From contig NC_084923.1 in assembly GCF_958298935.1 (NCBI RefSeq), forward strand, positions 5,210,501 through 5,274,500: a DNA stretch of 64,000 nucleotides, read 5' to 3'. This document shows positions 24,688 to 36,650 of the stretch, piece by piece (position 1 is the first letter of the stretch; every line of letters begins with the position of its first letter). The DNA comes from Phragmites australis (Eukaryota; Streptophyta; Magnoliopsida; Poales; Poaceae). The notes under the pieces are model-generated. The model worked only from the letters and a program-made list of their open reading frames with translations. It did no database searches and was not told the DNA's origin. The position numbers and the translations under genes were made by a program.

Positions 24688-25741
24688 GCCAGGCGAGGTA
24701 CGAGAACGAGAGGTTCGTGGAGAACGGGAGGGGGCTAGCCTTGGCGCGAGGAGGGCGCGCCCTGAGGAAAACGTGGCCGCCGCGAGTGGGGGAGGAGGGA
24801 AACGGTGCGTTTGAAAAGGTCCTTTACGGTTGTGGGAGCAACTGCCTTCTCGTTCATGGAAACGAGCACGCGCATAAACCTCGTAGAAATTTCTTCCTTC
24901 CTCCCTAGCTCGCTGGCCGGATGGACGGACGAAACGATTCTTATCGCATCGATCGTATCGTAACGGGTCGATACCTGTCCATTCGGCATGCCGTTCTGGG
25001 AGTTGAGTGGATGGCAAGAAGCTAAAAGCTTCGCGCATGCTTCCTTCCCTTGTGCGATGGATCGCGTGGAGACCAGTCTTGTCAATACGCGTGATAAATC
25101 GATGGACCACATCGATCTGCTTGACTGGTTCATCGCATACGCAAGTCATTTTTGCTGGAACACCGGAACGTGCAGTCTATTGCAGGAACTCGGGAGGCCT
25201 AAAACGCAGCCGAACACGGCCTAACCATGCTAATCAAGTAGCGAGGATAGATTTCCGGCACCAGCGAGTTTCGGTTTCTAGCACAAACCGGAAAGAGATA
25301 AGAAAGGGTCCTGCATGCAACTTGACGCGCGCTGTATGCTTTCGGAGAATGTGCACGCATATGGTGTTCAGTGCCTTAACTTTCGTCGTCCCTGTTTCGA
25401 TCGCCACGGGAACACCAATGCATGCATCGATCGAGCCGATCGATAACGTCTGAGCTTGCACCGGGGTGTCGTCGTTGCATTATACTACAGTGCACGACGC
25501 GCACGCGGCCGACCTTGTCATTCTGTATAATCTCCCTGTCTTCTTTTCTATTCCTCTCATACCACCGAGAGCGAGAGCAGCTGGGAGTACCGCGCGTCAA
25601 CACGAAGAAACCAGCGTCGTCCGAGGAACTTTCTCGCCCAGTTCTCATCGTTGCTTGATGCCGTGTGCCTTGCTCCATCGTACGTTCCATGACACGACCA
25701 GACCCACAAGTCAGCCAGCCGCATCACAGGTGCTATTGTGC
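24688..25741. other. JAZ copy 1 upstream region
   Basis: About 1 kb of non-repetitive-looking sequence upstream of the leftward JAZ gene, reaching to the transposon at 25745. The long leftward frame 24571-25149 overlaps the promoter and leader and has no recognisable domain. A G-box variant (complement CTGCACGTTCC) lies near 25167-25177. Confidence 0.35.
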
Positions 25742-25744
25742 TAA

Positions 25745-26795
25745 GGCCAACTCCAACAGAGTCGGCATCTAACTCCAGATCGGATGCCGATCGTTGCACC
25801 TCGCAAAACAACTCCAACAGAATTCGTATCAACCTCTACAGTGAAGTGGAGTCCCGCAAAAAATTTTCAAGTGACGACAAATTTGGAGCAGATGGAGTCG
25901 GCCACAACACTGTTCGCCTTCCTCTTCCCCAACCGCCCCACCTTTCCCGCGAAAGGGCGGAGCTCGGGGAGGCTCAACCTCGACGAGGCACTCGCGCTAC
26001 ACTACGCCGTGGGGAACTACAGCCGGGAGGTCGTCAAGGCTCTGCTGGAGCTCGGCGCCGACGACGTCAACCACCCGGCGGGGCCAGCCGGGAAGACGCC
26101 ACTTCACGCCGCGCCCGAGATGGTGTGCCTAGACATGGTCGCAGTGCTGCTCGACCACCACGCCGACCCCAACGTACACACTGTCGACGGCGCTGACGCC
26201 ATGAGACCCAGATCCAAAAGCTCCCAATCCAGCTCGGCAGCGCGGAGCTGCTGCTCGGGGGTCATCGCGGCGGAGGCCGCGGTGCACGCGTCGTCGCCAT
26301 GGAGTAGCTCGTCCTCCTGCGACGAGGGCCGGCCATGGAGCAGCTCGCCATGGATCTACGATGGAGCTGCACAAGTGCGCAGTCGTCGAGCTTGAGCCAG
26401 CACGTCTCGTGTACGCCATGGAGGTCGCCATGGGGAGGCTGCTGCTCGGCGAGGCTAGCGGCATGCGCGTGTGCCTGCTGTGGAGTTTGATGAAGGGTGG
26501 GAAGGAGAGGGAGGGGAAGAAGGAAGGTGCTGGCGGTGGAGTGAACGAAGATGGGGAGGGAGGGGGGCGGCGGAGTGAACGAAGATGGGAAGGGAGGGGA
26601 TCGGAAAGAGGTAGTTCGCGGTGGGGAGTGAATGGAGCGGTTAAAGGAAAATAATTTAATATAGAAGAGAAAAAATAGAGTTGATTTATAGAGTATTTGT
26701 TGGAGATAATCGGAAAAAGACAGTGTTATAATAGTGATAGTGGATATTGTAATAATAATAGAGTATGAAATTTTAAGTAGCTGTTGGAGATGACC
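25745..26795. mobile_element. Gene-carrying Harbinger-type element (family A), 1,051 bp
   Basis: The element is flanked by TAA at 25742-25744 and 26796-26798. The left end GGCCAACTCCAACAG matches the complement of the right end, GGTCATCTCCAACAG. The last 150 bp are homologous, reversed, to the left end of the MITE at 6191-6537. Between the ends lies a GC-rich cargo containing part of an NPR5/BOP-like ankyrin gene, so the element is a capture of host sequence by a non-autonomous transposon. No transposase is present. Confidence 0.75.
25893..26205 (+). pseudogene. Captured ankyrin-repeat fragment of an NPR5/BOP-like gene
   Basis: The frame reads RLNLDEALALHYAV, REVVKALLELGADDVNHPAG, PAGKTPLHAAPEMVCLDMVA and VLLDHHADPNVHTVDG. 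This is ankyrin sequence of the BLADE-ON-PETIOLE/NPR5 type; the intact family has an N-terminal BTB domain and a C-terminal conserved region, both absent here. Downstream the frame turns to serine-rich nonsense. Promoter activity and translation are unknown. Family assignment rests on recognition of characteristic segments rather than a search. Confidence 0.75.
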
Positions 26796-28074
26796 TAAGT
26801 GTTGTTGTAGCTAGTTAAATAATTGGACTTTTCCGGGGAGCTTCCCACACGTCGGCTGCCTGCGTCGCTAGCGTGCAGTTTACTTCGCCAAAGTACAGTA
26901 GAGTACGACTACTCCACTATCTTGCTTGGCCCACCACCTTTGCACGTCTCTTGCATGGCATTGGGCTGTTTGTTTCTAAAACGCCATTACAATTCAGTAC
27001 TCTATTATCACACCCTCACTCACACAACACACATGTTAAGTAGATATAAAGAACTTAAAAATAACAAGTCATAGACGTCTTGTTATCGATACGAATATCG
27101 TCTACTATTAAAAAAAAATCCATCTTACATAAATTTAATCTATCACGAACAGAGTAAATCATCTCCACTGACCACCCAACCCTAAACTTGTTTAGATGTG
27201 TAATTCTCCTTTTTCATCGTTCACTCTCAAAATTAAAGCACCCTAAATGTTAGGTTGCAAGAACAAACTTTGAAAATAAAATAGAGTACTAGAGATATTT
27301 GCATCACTAGCCACAAACTTGCTATTCACAGCGTCAGCCTAATTTTAGAACCTTGTACATTATTCACATGCAGTATTAAAAACATGCATGTTTTGTAGCT
27401 GCACAGCCACAAATCTGTCTGTGGTAGCTAGGGGCAGGCATTGCACGGCACGGCACGGACGTGCGGTCAAGTAGCTAGCGCCGCTGTTCCATTCCACGGG
27501 CGAGCCACCATGTGCGCATGCAGCGTACGATCCGCCAGTGCGCCAAAATTAGCCGGAAACCGAGCAGAAACCCCCACGCGTTCCCAACATTTCTTTTCCG
27601 TTCCTCGGCCCGGCGCCACCACACGGTCCACACCGCCCTTTCGCTGCTTCCTTTCACCTCTCACATGACTCGGCGGCTCCACTTCTTCAACAGCAAACGC
27701 ACGCACCGCGCGCGCCTGATGCCGAAAACGAAGAGGAAACCAACCAAAACCACCGCGGAAACAGAGACGTGCGGTGCCCACGTACACTTCTCCCCTCCCC
27801 CAACTTTCCGCGGCCCCGGCTCGCCTTTCACGCGCTGCATTCCCTGCCCAAGAAGCGAAACTGGGAAGGCTATCTGTCTATCAACCTCTCCAGCTGTACA
27901 CCTATAAAAACAGGGACAAAGTATTCCTTCTACCACATTTCCCTTCATTTTCGATTCTGTTCCGGGAAGCAACCGCCGAGGCGCGAGGAGGCAGGCGACG
28001 ATCTTGGTGAATCCGTGGAGTTTGCTGACGTGAGCTGGTTTCTTTGGTGTCCTTGAAGCCGGTGACAAGAGAAC
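26796..28074. promoter_or_regulatory. Upstream region and leader of JAZ copy 2
   Basis: A TATA box, CTATAAAAA, lies at 27902-27910, 165 bp before the ATG. The next 400 bp upstream are GC-rich and include CACATG at 27662-27667, a G-box variant bound by MYC-type factors. The 26.8-27.4 kb part is AT-rich with no gene. Several open frames at 27.4-28.4 kb on both strands are shadows of this promoter and of exon 1. Confidence 0.5.
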
Positions 28075-28887
28075 ATGGCCGCCGAGCAGCAGCAAGCCAA
28101 GGCCGGCAGCAGCAGGTTCGCGGTCACGTGCGGCCTGCTGAGGGAGTACATGAAGGAGCAGGGCGGCAGGCTCCTCGCGCCGGCCGTGGCCACGAGCCTC
28201 ATGCCCGCCGCCGATGTTGTTGGCGGCGTGGCAGAGGCGGTGGCGCCGGAGGAGACGAAGACCATGTTGGAGCTTTTCCCCCAGCAGGCTGGCACGCTCA
28301 AACACTCGCAACAAAGGTGTGGTACTCATTAACTCAAGCAGGCATCTACGTGTTGCGATCGGTTCTTGAAAGAAACTATCCCCCCCCCCCCCCCTCAGGA
28401 AGGAGCCAGAGAGAGCGCCGCTGACCATCTTCTACGGCGGGAGGATGATGGTGTTCGACGACTTTCCTGCCGAGAAGGCCGAGGAACTGATGCAGCTAGT
28501 TGGCTCCTGCAATGTTTCTCCGGCAGCCTCGGGCGCCGGCGCCGCGGCCGTTCGCCAGAATGCACTGGGACAGTCCTGCTTGCCAGGTAGGAACGCGTAC
28601 ATTCAGTGTACGTTCAGTGTTCACACGCACCTGCAGAGAGCAAAACAAAAGGTCCATTGTGTTCATACAACGAGCTGACAACATTTGTTATTTTATTGTC
28701 TGCAGTGCACGTTTCTTCAGACACGCCCATCGCGAGGAAGGCATCGCTCCAGAGGTTCCTCGAGAAGAGGAAGAACAGGATCGCCGCGGCAGATCCATAC
28801 CCGGCGGCGGTAAGTGAGTCGAGCAAGCCTGTCAAAGACGATGGCGCGCCGTGGCTCGGCGTGAACTCCATGCTCCGCCTGAGCTGA
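28075..28887 (+). CDS. JAZ repressor, TIFY11-like (copy 2), two introns
   Basis: Exons 28075-28316, 28399-28586 and 28706-28887 give 612 nt and 203 aa, with GT-AG introns. The N-terminus SSRFAVTCGLLREYMKEQ and the SLMPAADVVGG box are TIFY11-like. The TIFY motif TIFYGGRMMVFDDFPAEKAE starts at residue 90, right after the first intron. The Jas motif [20 protein letters not shown] starts at 149, right after the second intron, ending DPY. The degron leucine is replaced by threonine (TPIARK), which may weaken JA-Ile-dependent COI1 binding and so stabilise the protein; that is inference. The first acceptor follows a C15 run (28380-28394). Both neighbouring copies lack introns. By position it could correspond to rice TIFY11c. 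Confidence 0.93.
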
Positions 28888-30502
28888 AGAATTTGGGGAC
28901 ACCTAGAGACCAGAAGGGACACCATTACTCCTTAGTACTATTTTCGAATAATATATCTGTGGGTCAAATATTTTTACCCCTTGGTATTTTGCACCAGATG
29001 TTGGTTGCTTTAGGGGAATAGCTAGCTGATTATGATTGGTTAATTAGCTTGTCTTTCTATCTGTTTGAGAATTCTTTGATGAGAAAAGAATTCTTTTCCA
29101 TTCTGATATTTACCTTCAAGGATATGAACTAAATCTAGTCGATCGCTACATAGTTTGTAAATTCAAATAAACTGATGATACAGATTATATGCTATTTACA
29201 TTCTTTTGGATTGATTTGGTTGGCCCGTAAAAGTAGCACCATATGGTCCTGAGATGGTATGTTCAGACCTTGTTACGAATATGCGGAAAAACAAGTACAG
29301 ATATGCAATCTGATATGTTCAGACCTTAAGTCTTGGTATGAACGAATTCATTAATACAATAGTCAGATAGTCTCGGACAAAAGAAACAAGTGACCAACCA
29401 CAGCAATGGCCGTCCTTTGTTAAAGGCAAGTTCATACGTGTTTAGTTGCAGCTGTCACGGTGATTTTATTATTTACACCAAAAGCTAAAGGTGTCATCTC
29501 CGGTGGCCGTGGTAGGAAGAACCGGAGTAGGAAGCAGGAACACGGAGGAGAGAAGAAACGTGAATGCATGCGCTTAGTGCAGTCGTTACACGTCGTCTTC
29601 AGCGAGACTTGGGGTTGTTTACCGTTTCAAAACTCCGACAAAACCTGGAAACATGGCGCGTTGTCTATAGCGGTAGTATATTAAACACACCGGTCCGCAT
29701 CGTGACACGTTTAGCGTAAGTAGTCAAAACTGAAGGTGGAAGGAGTTAGCTAGAAGAGAGAAAGGAGAGCAAGTTCAACCGGCCTCCTCGATTTCTGCTG
29801 CTAGTCCTCCATGGCTGGCTGCAGATTCTGAAGAAAGCTGAATATTCCAATTCTCAGATGCATGTGCGTAACTTGGACTTCCGTATTGCTTTGGTGTACT
29901 GATCCGCCTGTTTGGAGCATTAAGACGTTAATTCGAAAAAAGAAAGAACATTACGAAGTGAAACTCCAAACTGTAGGTTTTCTTTTTTTGCAAAAAGAAA
30001 CTCCAATTGTAGAGCCAACGAACAGTAGTAGCTATCAGGGGGGTGGTTCTGTACTTCTTTTAGGCCAGGCTCTGCTCCCTGCTCCCTATCAGCTTCAGCT
30101 AGCTCCTTGCCGAGAGCTTGATGTACTCAACCAGACATGTACTACTATACTATTACTAGCACTCGCTCTATAGGTTGAAGTATTTTAATGCCAGCATCTG
30201 ACTCAATTCGGAGTAGGGATAAAAAATTCGCTGAAATTTTGACGAAAATTTACGAATTTTGGAGGGAGCAAAATATCTAATTTCAGATTTTTTTTTTCAC
30301 TAACATATGTACCTACAGAGCAGAGGACGAAAAATAATCAAAATTTCAATGAAATTTCACGAATTTTGGTTTTTTAACCGATAAAAATAAATTGTAAAAT
30401 AAAATTGAAATCGCTGATTCAAAGAATTGACCTCCGGATAAAAAACGCTAGCTAGCTCAGCGATCAGTAGCCCTATGTCTGTAGCTATCCCAGGTCTAAT
30501 TA
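28888..30502. other. JAZ copy 2 downstream intergenic
   Basis: The 3' untranslated region is followed by about 1.5 kb of AT-rich intergenic DNA. No gene, splice pattern or clear transposon end was recognised. Confidence 0.4.
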
Positions 30503-31135
30503 GGTTATATTTGGTTATTTGAATGAACCTATATATGTACGAGTTAGTGTGGGATTTGAGTATGTTTTGGTATTTGGTTTTTTGAATCGTATCATTTCAT
30601 TCATGATGAGATGATTTAGAATTTTAGAATATATCGAGAAGATGATGTACCAAACCGTGCGCTAAAATCGGCCGAACAATCTTATACGAGTTGTATCAAC
30701 TCCACTAATAACTTAGTGTAAGTGGTGATTAAGCGTTGCTATGAGTGGTTATTAAGAATTTTTAGTTAAATATTAGTTACAATTAGATGTTATTAACCAT
30801 AAATAATAATTATTATGGATATTTAGGGATGATTATTGATAAATGAAGTTATGATTAACTGAAATTAGTAATAATAAGTACGAATTAGCATAGTTGTTGA
30901 TAATAACAAATATAAAAAATTATTATTTATATAAAATAATTAAGTTATATATGGATATAATATATGACTTTTAAGTAACTAAACAAGTTATTGTATTATC
31001 CAATATATCCAACTAAACACATTTCTATACCATTTTATACATCTAACTAAACAACTTACTTATACTTATACCACATCATTCTCACTGAGGACGATTTGAT
31101 CCCATTCAATTTTATTCAACCAACTAAACGCTACC
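30503..31135. mobile_element. Tourist-type MITE, 633 bp
   Basis: Target duplications TTA at 30500-30502 and 31136-31138 flank the element. The left end reads GGTTATATTTGGTTATTTGA; the complement of the right end reads GGTAGCGTTTAGTTGGTTGA. These are imperfect inverted repeats of the Tourist/PIF pattern. The interior is very AT-rich with no coding capacity. Confidence 0.75.
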
Positions 31136-31138
31136 TTA

Positions 31139-32632
31139 ACTGAATATAAATAAACCCACAATTTATGGAGTAAGCACTGCATATAGAATTCTGCGTATGT
31201 ATAAGTACGCAGAAGTATACAACACAGTCATACTTCGCAATGAGCAATTGCTACGACTCTTCTATATGAGCAATCTGGTCATTGGAAATGGGGGAAAAAC
31301 AACAACACATCTGACCGATTCATAGATGCGCCCCTGGAATCCACGTACCATGAAACATGCCTTCGTGCCGATCGCTACAAAGTTGACTCCGACTCCCATT
31401 TACCTTCATTTTCTATTCCAAATGTATAGCAGCAATGTCAGTCAACACATAGCGTAGGCGTAGCAGCCGGGGTGCGACGAGTCGAATGAATTGGAAAAGT
31501 TTAATCAAAGACACCAAAGTCATTCCAACGCCAGCACGGCTGCACGAGCCGAAGAATCAAATCCACCAATCAACACTCGTCATCGAGTGACGGCAGCGGC
31601 AGCAGCAGATGGTGCAAGAAAGCGAAATTAATCTCTTCTTTTTTCCTTGTGCTTTTGATTTGTTTCGTTTTGCAGATCGGATGATCAATCGGTCCTCTCG
31701 AGACGTCTCTATCCCTGCACGTTGCTGCGCGTGCGACCAATTTTAATTTGCGGGCGGGCGGGCGCATGTTGCCGGCCTGGCGCGGCATCTTCCGAGCTGA
31801 TCCTCTACTCGCTCTTGGGGCCGGGCTCCAATCGCGACGGCTGGGGTGGTGCCCGTCGCTGTCCTGCTTCCCGTCTTCGCGAAACGGGTTTCCCCACCCG
31901 ACGCATCTTGACTAGGATGACATTAAGCATAGCTTGTAGGGATAGTGATTACTTATATTTATATTAGTCAGTTTTTTATCTGTACGTGATATATTTATTA
32001 GAGAATAATACAAGTTTTATGGTATAGGTAATCAGTTTTAAGTAGTTTTTTAACCTATAAATATATTCGGAGATATCAAATACTGTATATATTATTTTTT
32101 ATTTGGATATTTATATGTGAATAAATAGGTATCGAAATAAATTAACATCTCTAATATATGATCATAAAGACCAGTAGTACTACTGCTCCAAATCTGAATT
32201 TTTTAAACGAAACGGACACGAGAATTGTCTATTTATATTACAAAGTAGAGGAAAAGAGTCCACATGGTCGCTAAATCTGAAACATTGTTGCGCTGCCTCA
32301 ATTAAGTGGATAATTAAAGGCCGGTATGGGCGTGATGCTTGGAGATCTCTCTCGTGACGCATATGGAGATCGCCCTCGTGACTCATAAGCAGGCACAGGG
32401 GAAAGGCGTGCACACACTCGCAGGCTGGCGAAAAATGTGAAGGCTGTACTACGGTTTCCTGTGCTGTTCGATGTTCCGCTGCCGAACTGTAGCACGCAAA
32501 TGTGGTTATTTGGTCTGCTAACTGCATGCAGCACGGCAGATGGTTTGTTCAGCTGTTCTTGACGTGCACTCCTAGAAGCAAAGGCTTGTCAAGAAAAGGG
32601 AAGACAATAGAAGAAGCGGACTACACGCCGTT
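31139..32632. other. Intergenic between two transposons
   Basis: Mixed-composition DNA with a GC-rich patch at 31,560-31,900 and AT-rich sequence after 31,910. Chance frames at 32,180-32,530 show no domain. No gene is supported. Confidence 0.35.
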
Positions 32633-33359
32633 CACTACGTGAAAAACGAAAAAAATAAAAAAAGATATAATTTAGTGATGGGTTATTATACGACCTGTTA
32701 CTTATGTAGTATCGGGTTAAAATTAGATACATAGATCCATCACAGATAACAAGTGATAGATGACGGATTATAATATTACTCGTCAGCTATGACATAAGTA
32801 ATGGGTAATGACTAAACCCGTTACCTATAATATGATCATAAGTGACGGATCTCTCTACACCAATAATAAATAACAAGTAATAAGTGACGAGTAATCTTAT
32901 AACCTGTCACTTATTACTCAGATATGTTGTAAGAGCTGATCAGTTATTGTGCGCGTCGAACAGTTACTGAACAGTACTGCACACACAGTAGGTAGCGATT
33001 TTCGCTGGTTTCGCTAGAGACTCTAATATCTTATTGATTTGAAGTTGGTACTATGTATTTGAAGGTTTACATCTTCCCCTTTCCTCTCATCCTCTAAACC
33101 ATAATTGTTAGATTTTTTTGTGCTTTGAGTTGTAATAGATCGTTTTGCATCATTGTCTAAAATCTTAGTACAAGTGAGTTGTATTTATGTTAGATTTGAT
33201 ACTAGATTTTCCCGATCTACCGTGAGATGCCACCGATCTAGTGTAATTATATGAAATTTTTAATCACATGCTTAATCATGCAATTGAGGTGATTGTTAAT
33301 AAAGAATGAATATTTTTATATTAATTGTAGATGGTAGATAAAAGTTAAATTGTATCTTT

Positions 33360-34423
33360 GAGACCCGGACTTGTACGGAGTACCTGAGCGGGGTGAAGCA
33401 TTTTATGAGTGATGCTTTGGTGGATATGAAAGATCATGGTAAAACGACAATATATTGTCCATATCGTGATTCCAAGAATGATAAGAAATTTTCGAAACCA
33501 GACAATGTCTATGCACACTTGATCATGTGTGGATTTAAAGAGAATTATACATGTTAAAACAAACATGCCGAGAAAAGCTTTAACGAGGGTGAGATAGATC
33601 GGGACCTCCATGCCCACATTATAGATCAAGGACTTACACACAGTGAAATGGATCATAATCTCAGGAATGAATACATATTAGGTTTCAATAATAATGATCT
33701 CAAGAATTTTATGGAGAATATGGACCAGATGGTGCGGGATGTCGAGCGGCATGACGAGTATAACAATGGTGAGTTTGCTAAATTCTAGAAATTTATGTGG
33801 GATTCCAAGACGCCATTTTATCCTAACTGTAAGGAGAAGTACACGTGGATATTTGGAAACCTAAAACTTCTACAGCTGAAGGCAATCAATGGTTGGATTG
33901 ATAAAAGTTTCGAAGCATTGTTGGATCTGTTAAGGGATATGCTATCGGAGGGGAACTTAGTGCCTGAGGGTGTCTACGACGCGAAGAAGATAATTTTTCT
34001 TTTAGGACTGGAAATAAAAAAAATACATGCATATAAGTAGGATTGTATCTTGTTTTGTGGAGAGTATGCAGAGCTGGATCAATACCCCATTTGTGGAACC
34101 CATCGATATAAGTGTAGAAATAACAATGGTGACGGGGATGGAGGTAAGAAAAGTAAAGAGCATGCTAGGAAGGTGGTATGGTATTCTCCTGTAATTCTCG
34201 TCTGAAGCGTTTGTTTACCAACAGAAAGGAGGCTCAATTGTTGCGTTGGCATAAGGAGGGTCGTAAGAACGACACAATGATACGGCACCCGGTGGATTCT
34301 TCTCAGTGGCGAATCGTTGATTCCACATTTATTTGGTTCGCTGAAGAATTTAGAAATATTAGGTTTGTTATAAGCACAGATGTAGCATCTATGCCCCTAG
34401 TTAAGTGGAAAGTGCTTCGGTGA
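33360..34423 (+). pseudogene. Truncated TNP2-type CACTA transposase
   Basis: Broken frames spell the N-terminal half of a Transposase_21-type protein. They include CTEYLSGVKHFM, YAHLIMCGFKENYTC, then KFMWDSKTPFYPNC, LLDLLRDMLSEGNLVPEG, VYDAKKIIFLLGLEIKKIHA, ILFCGEYAELDQYPICGTHR and KEAQLLRWHKEGRKNDTMIR, ending RFVISTD. There are in-frame stops at about 33,556, 33,787 and 34,038 and at least one frame change near 34,185. The sequence leaves the family right after STD, before the expected catalytic part, so the element depends on another copy. Confidence 0.85.
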
Positions 34424-36650
34424 TTAATGACTACCGTATCATTGCGACTAACAATTTGTTTTGAAGGGTATCAAAAATTTTAGTTCACAATGATAATTGA
34501 GTATTCTTAGTCCCTAAAGCGATTTTATGGACGATCAAATGACTTGTGCATCAAAATTAAGGATCTTCTAGTTCTAAGTGTCACAAAAGAGATGAATGAC
34601 ATTTAGAGTAATATATGTCATTTTTGTTTAACCTTTTGATCGTACTATAAAGAGAGGCTAAGAGTAGTAGCTTGATCTACTTGAGTCTAGACTTGATTTG
34701 ATGCACATTTGTGAAATTATACCACTAAGTAGCTCATAGAAACTCATGGTTGAGATGTCGAAAAGTTAGAGCTCAAGAAAATTTAAATTGGACGAGCTCA
34801 GAAAAAAGTTTAACTCACCGTATGATCCGGCGTCTAAAAAAGGAACCCACTGGAGCTTTATTTGTTTAACAAGATAAAAAGTAGTTGAATACACAGGACG
34901 ATCCGGTGTATAAGTTGATGGATCACCGGGTGATTTGTTTTTGGTGACACGTGTCCAAAAAATTTAGAAGTGTTACACCTGATGGCCCGGTGTTAGTATG
35001 GTGAAATCACCGAACTAATTTCAGCAGAGGTGAACTTGCTTAGGAAAATGAAGTTGATGTCACCGGATGATCCAGTGATGGAAGTGTGGGATCACCGGAC
35101 TAATGTGTTCAGAGGCAAATTGAAGATGTTATACTCACCGGATGATCCGGTGAGAGTCATATATGTAATATTCCAGAAAAAAAACAGATTAAGATCGAAC
35201 CGGTCACGACACCGACCCGGCCTCAAGGCCACCAAAATATATCCGGGCCTGGAGCCCAAGTTAGGGTCCGAGCCATCCAATCTCTAGCGTCGTCACCATC
35301 ATCCTCCCATGCCTCGGCATCGCTGTTATGCGTCTCGCCGTCGCCGTTCCGCATCACGTCATCGTCGTTCCGATCGATTGCGTCGCCATCCGGAGTCGCC
35401 GCTCGTTTCTCCCATCGCTGCTTGGCTGCAACTGCGGTCGCCTGCCGCACCGCGCACCGTCACCGGAGCGTCCCGTGATCTGGTATTGCTGCTACATTTT
35501 TGTGCTCTGGTGCCTGCCATCGTTGTTCTTGTCATCTCTCCTTCCTATGCCATCTCTTCTTCTTCAAATCAGGACAGAGCAATCCCAATCTTCCCAAACC
35601 TGAGTTGTGGTTCGGTCTGCTGCCTGCAAGGAGAAGGAGAGCGATAGTTAAATCCCAACGGTTGGTAGCTGCTGGAAGCTTGCCGTGAGTTTGGTCTTTC
35701 TGAGTTTTTTTTTGTTGCCGTGAGTTGCTGCTGGAAGCCTACTATTTCCTGTACCCCTTGTATGGATGACATGAGTACACCTTGTATGGATCTGTGTGGT
35801 CATGTGAGCCATATGGTTCTCAAGTCGTATAGGTAAAGGAGTATCCCCTGCAGGGTGTAAAAACACTTCAAAATATCGTGCTCTCGGTCATGAACTTGCT
35901 TATGTCCATTTACAGCAGCCATAGAGTTACGAATGTGGATTGATATGGTTGATGGGTTGAGATGGTGCTTTATATATATTATTCTTATGGTTCCGTTTAT
36001 GTATATGTTCAGTTGATGCTTATGAATTATATAGTCGTGTTGGTCAAGTATAGATACTCACACATACTTATGTCAAATTTGCTTCGCATATGAAGTTTAC
36101 TTAAACATGTGGCCTTTTCTTGTTAATATTCAAATGCATAATCTTTAGACTCGGGCTATTTATAAGTGTTTGTTATGGATTAAATCTTATGAGTACTTTC
36201 GTACTTATGTTATTTTTTTAGGTGCTACCGTTGAGGAGGAGTTGATCTTTGGCTACTTCACGCTTGCCGAGAGTGGTGGCGCGCATGAGTAGACAACTAC
36301 TTAGATGTTGTACTTTTAGGGTGTAACCTAAAGGTATATGGCTTCACTCATCTTTTACTGTCTTTTGCTTTTCTTTCCGTTGCGTAGTTTCTTTTATTGG
36401 TTAGAAGTTGAGTCAGTTTTTATCTCCTCTTAGCTCTCTTTTGCTATAAATTATAATAACTTGGTAAATACTTAAGAACTTATAATTTAATATTTATTAC
36501 TCGTTTTTTATTAAGCTGTGTTATGATGTTAAATATTAGAAAGGCATGTGCTTCGATCTTGGGCACAAAACACGTGTTGGTACTACCGAAATAGTATTCT
36601 AATTAATCGTTAAAGTTATGATTAAGTAAATGATCGACTTAATAATTAAT
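34424..36650. other. Unrelated DNA inside the CACTA element
   Basis: After the transposase breaks off, the element holds AT-rich DNA with repeated near-palindromes related to CACCGGATGATCCGGTG (34,815-35,150). A GC-rich stretch at 35,190-35,660 follows, then AT-rich DNA. One exon-like reading, GATVEEELIFGYFTLAESGG with a stop at about 36,291, follows a good acceptor near 36,220. No family is recognised; it may be cargo or a nested repeat. Confidence 0.4.

Noticed and set aside
24571..25149. 192-residue leftward frame upstream of JAZ copy 1
   Set aside because: Lies on the promoter and leader of the JAZ gene, spans its TATA box, and has no recognisable motif.
27661..28428. 255-residue leftward frame over the JAZ copy 2 promoter and exon 1
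   Set aside because: Antisense shadow of promoter, leader and coding exon; no domain.
31570..31967. GC-rich patch considered as rRNA or an organellar insertion
   Set aside because: No rRNA or plastid sequence recognised; ordinary intergenic DNA.
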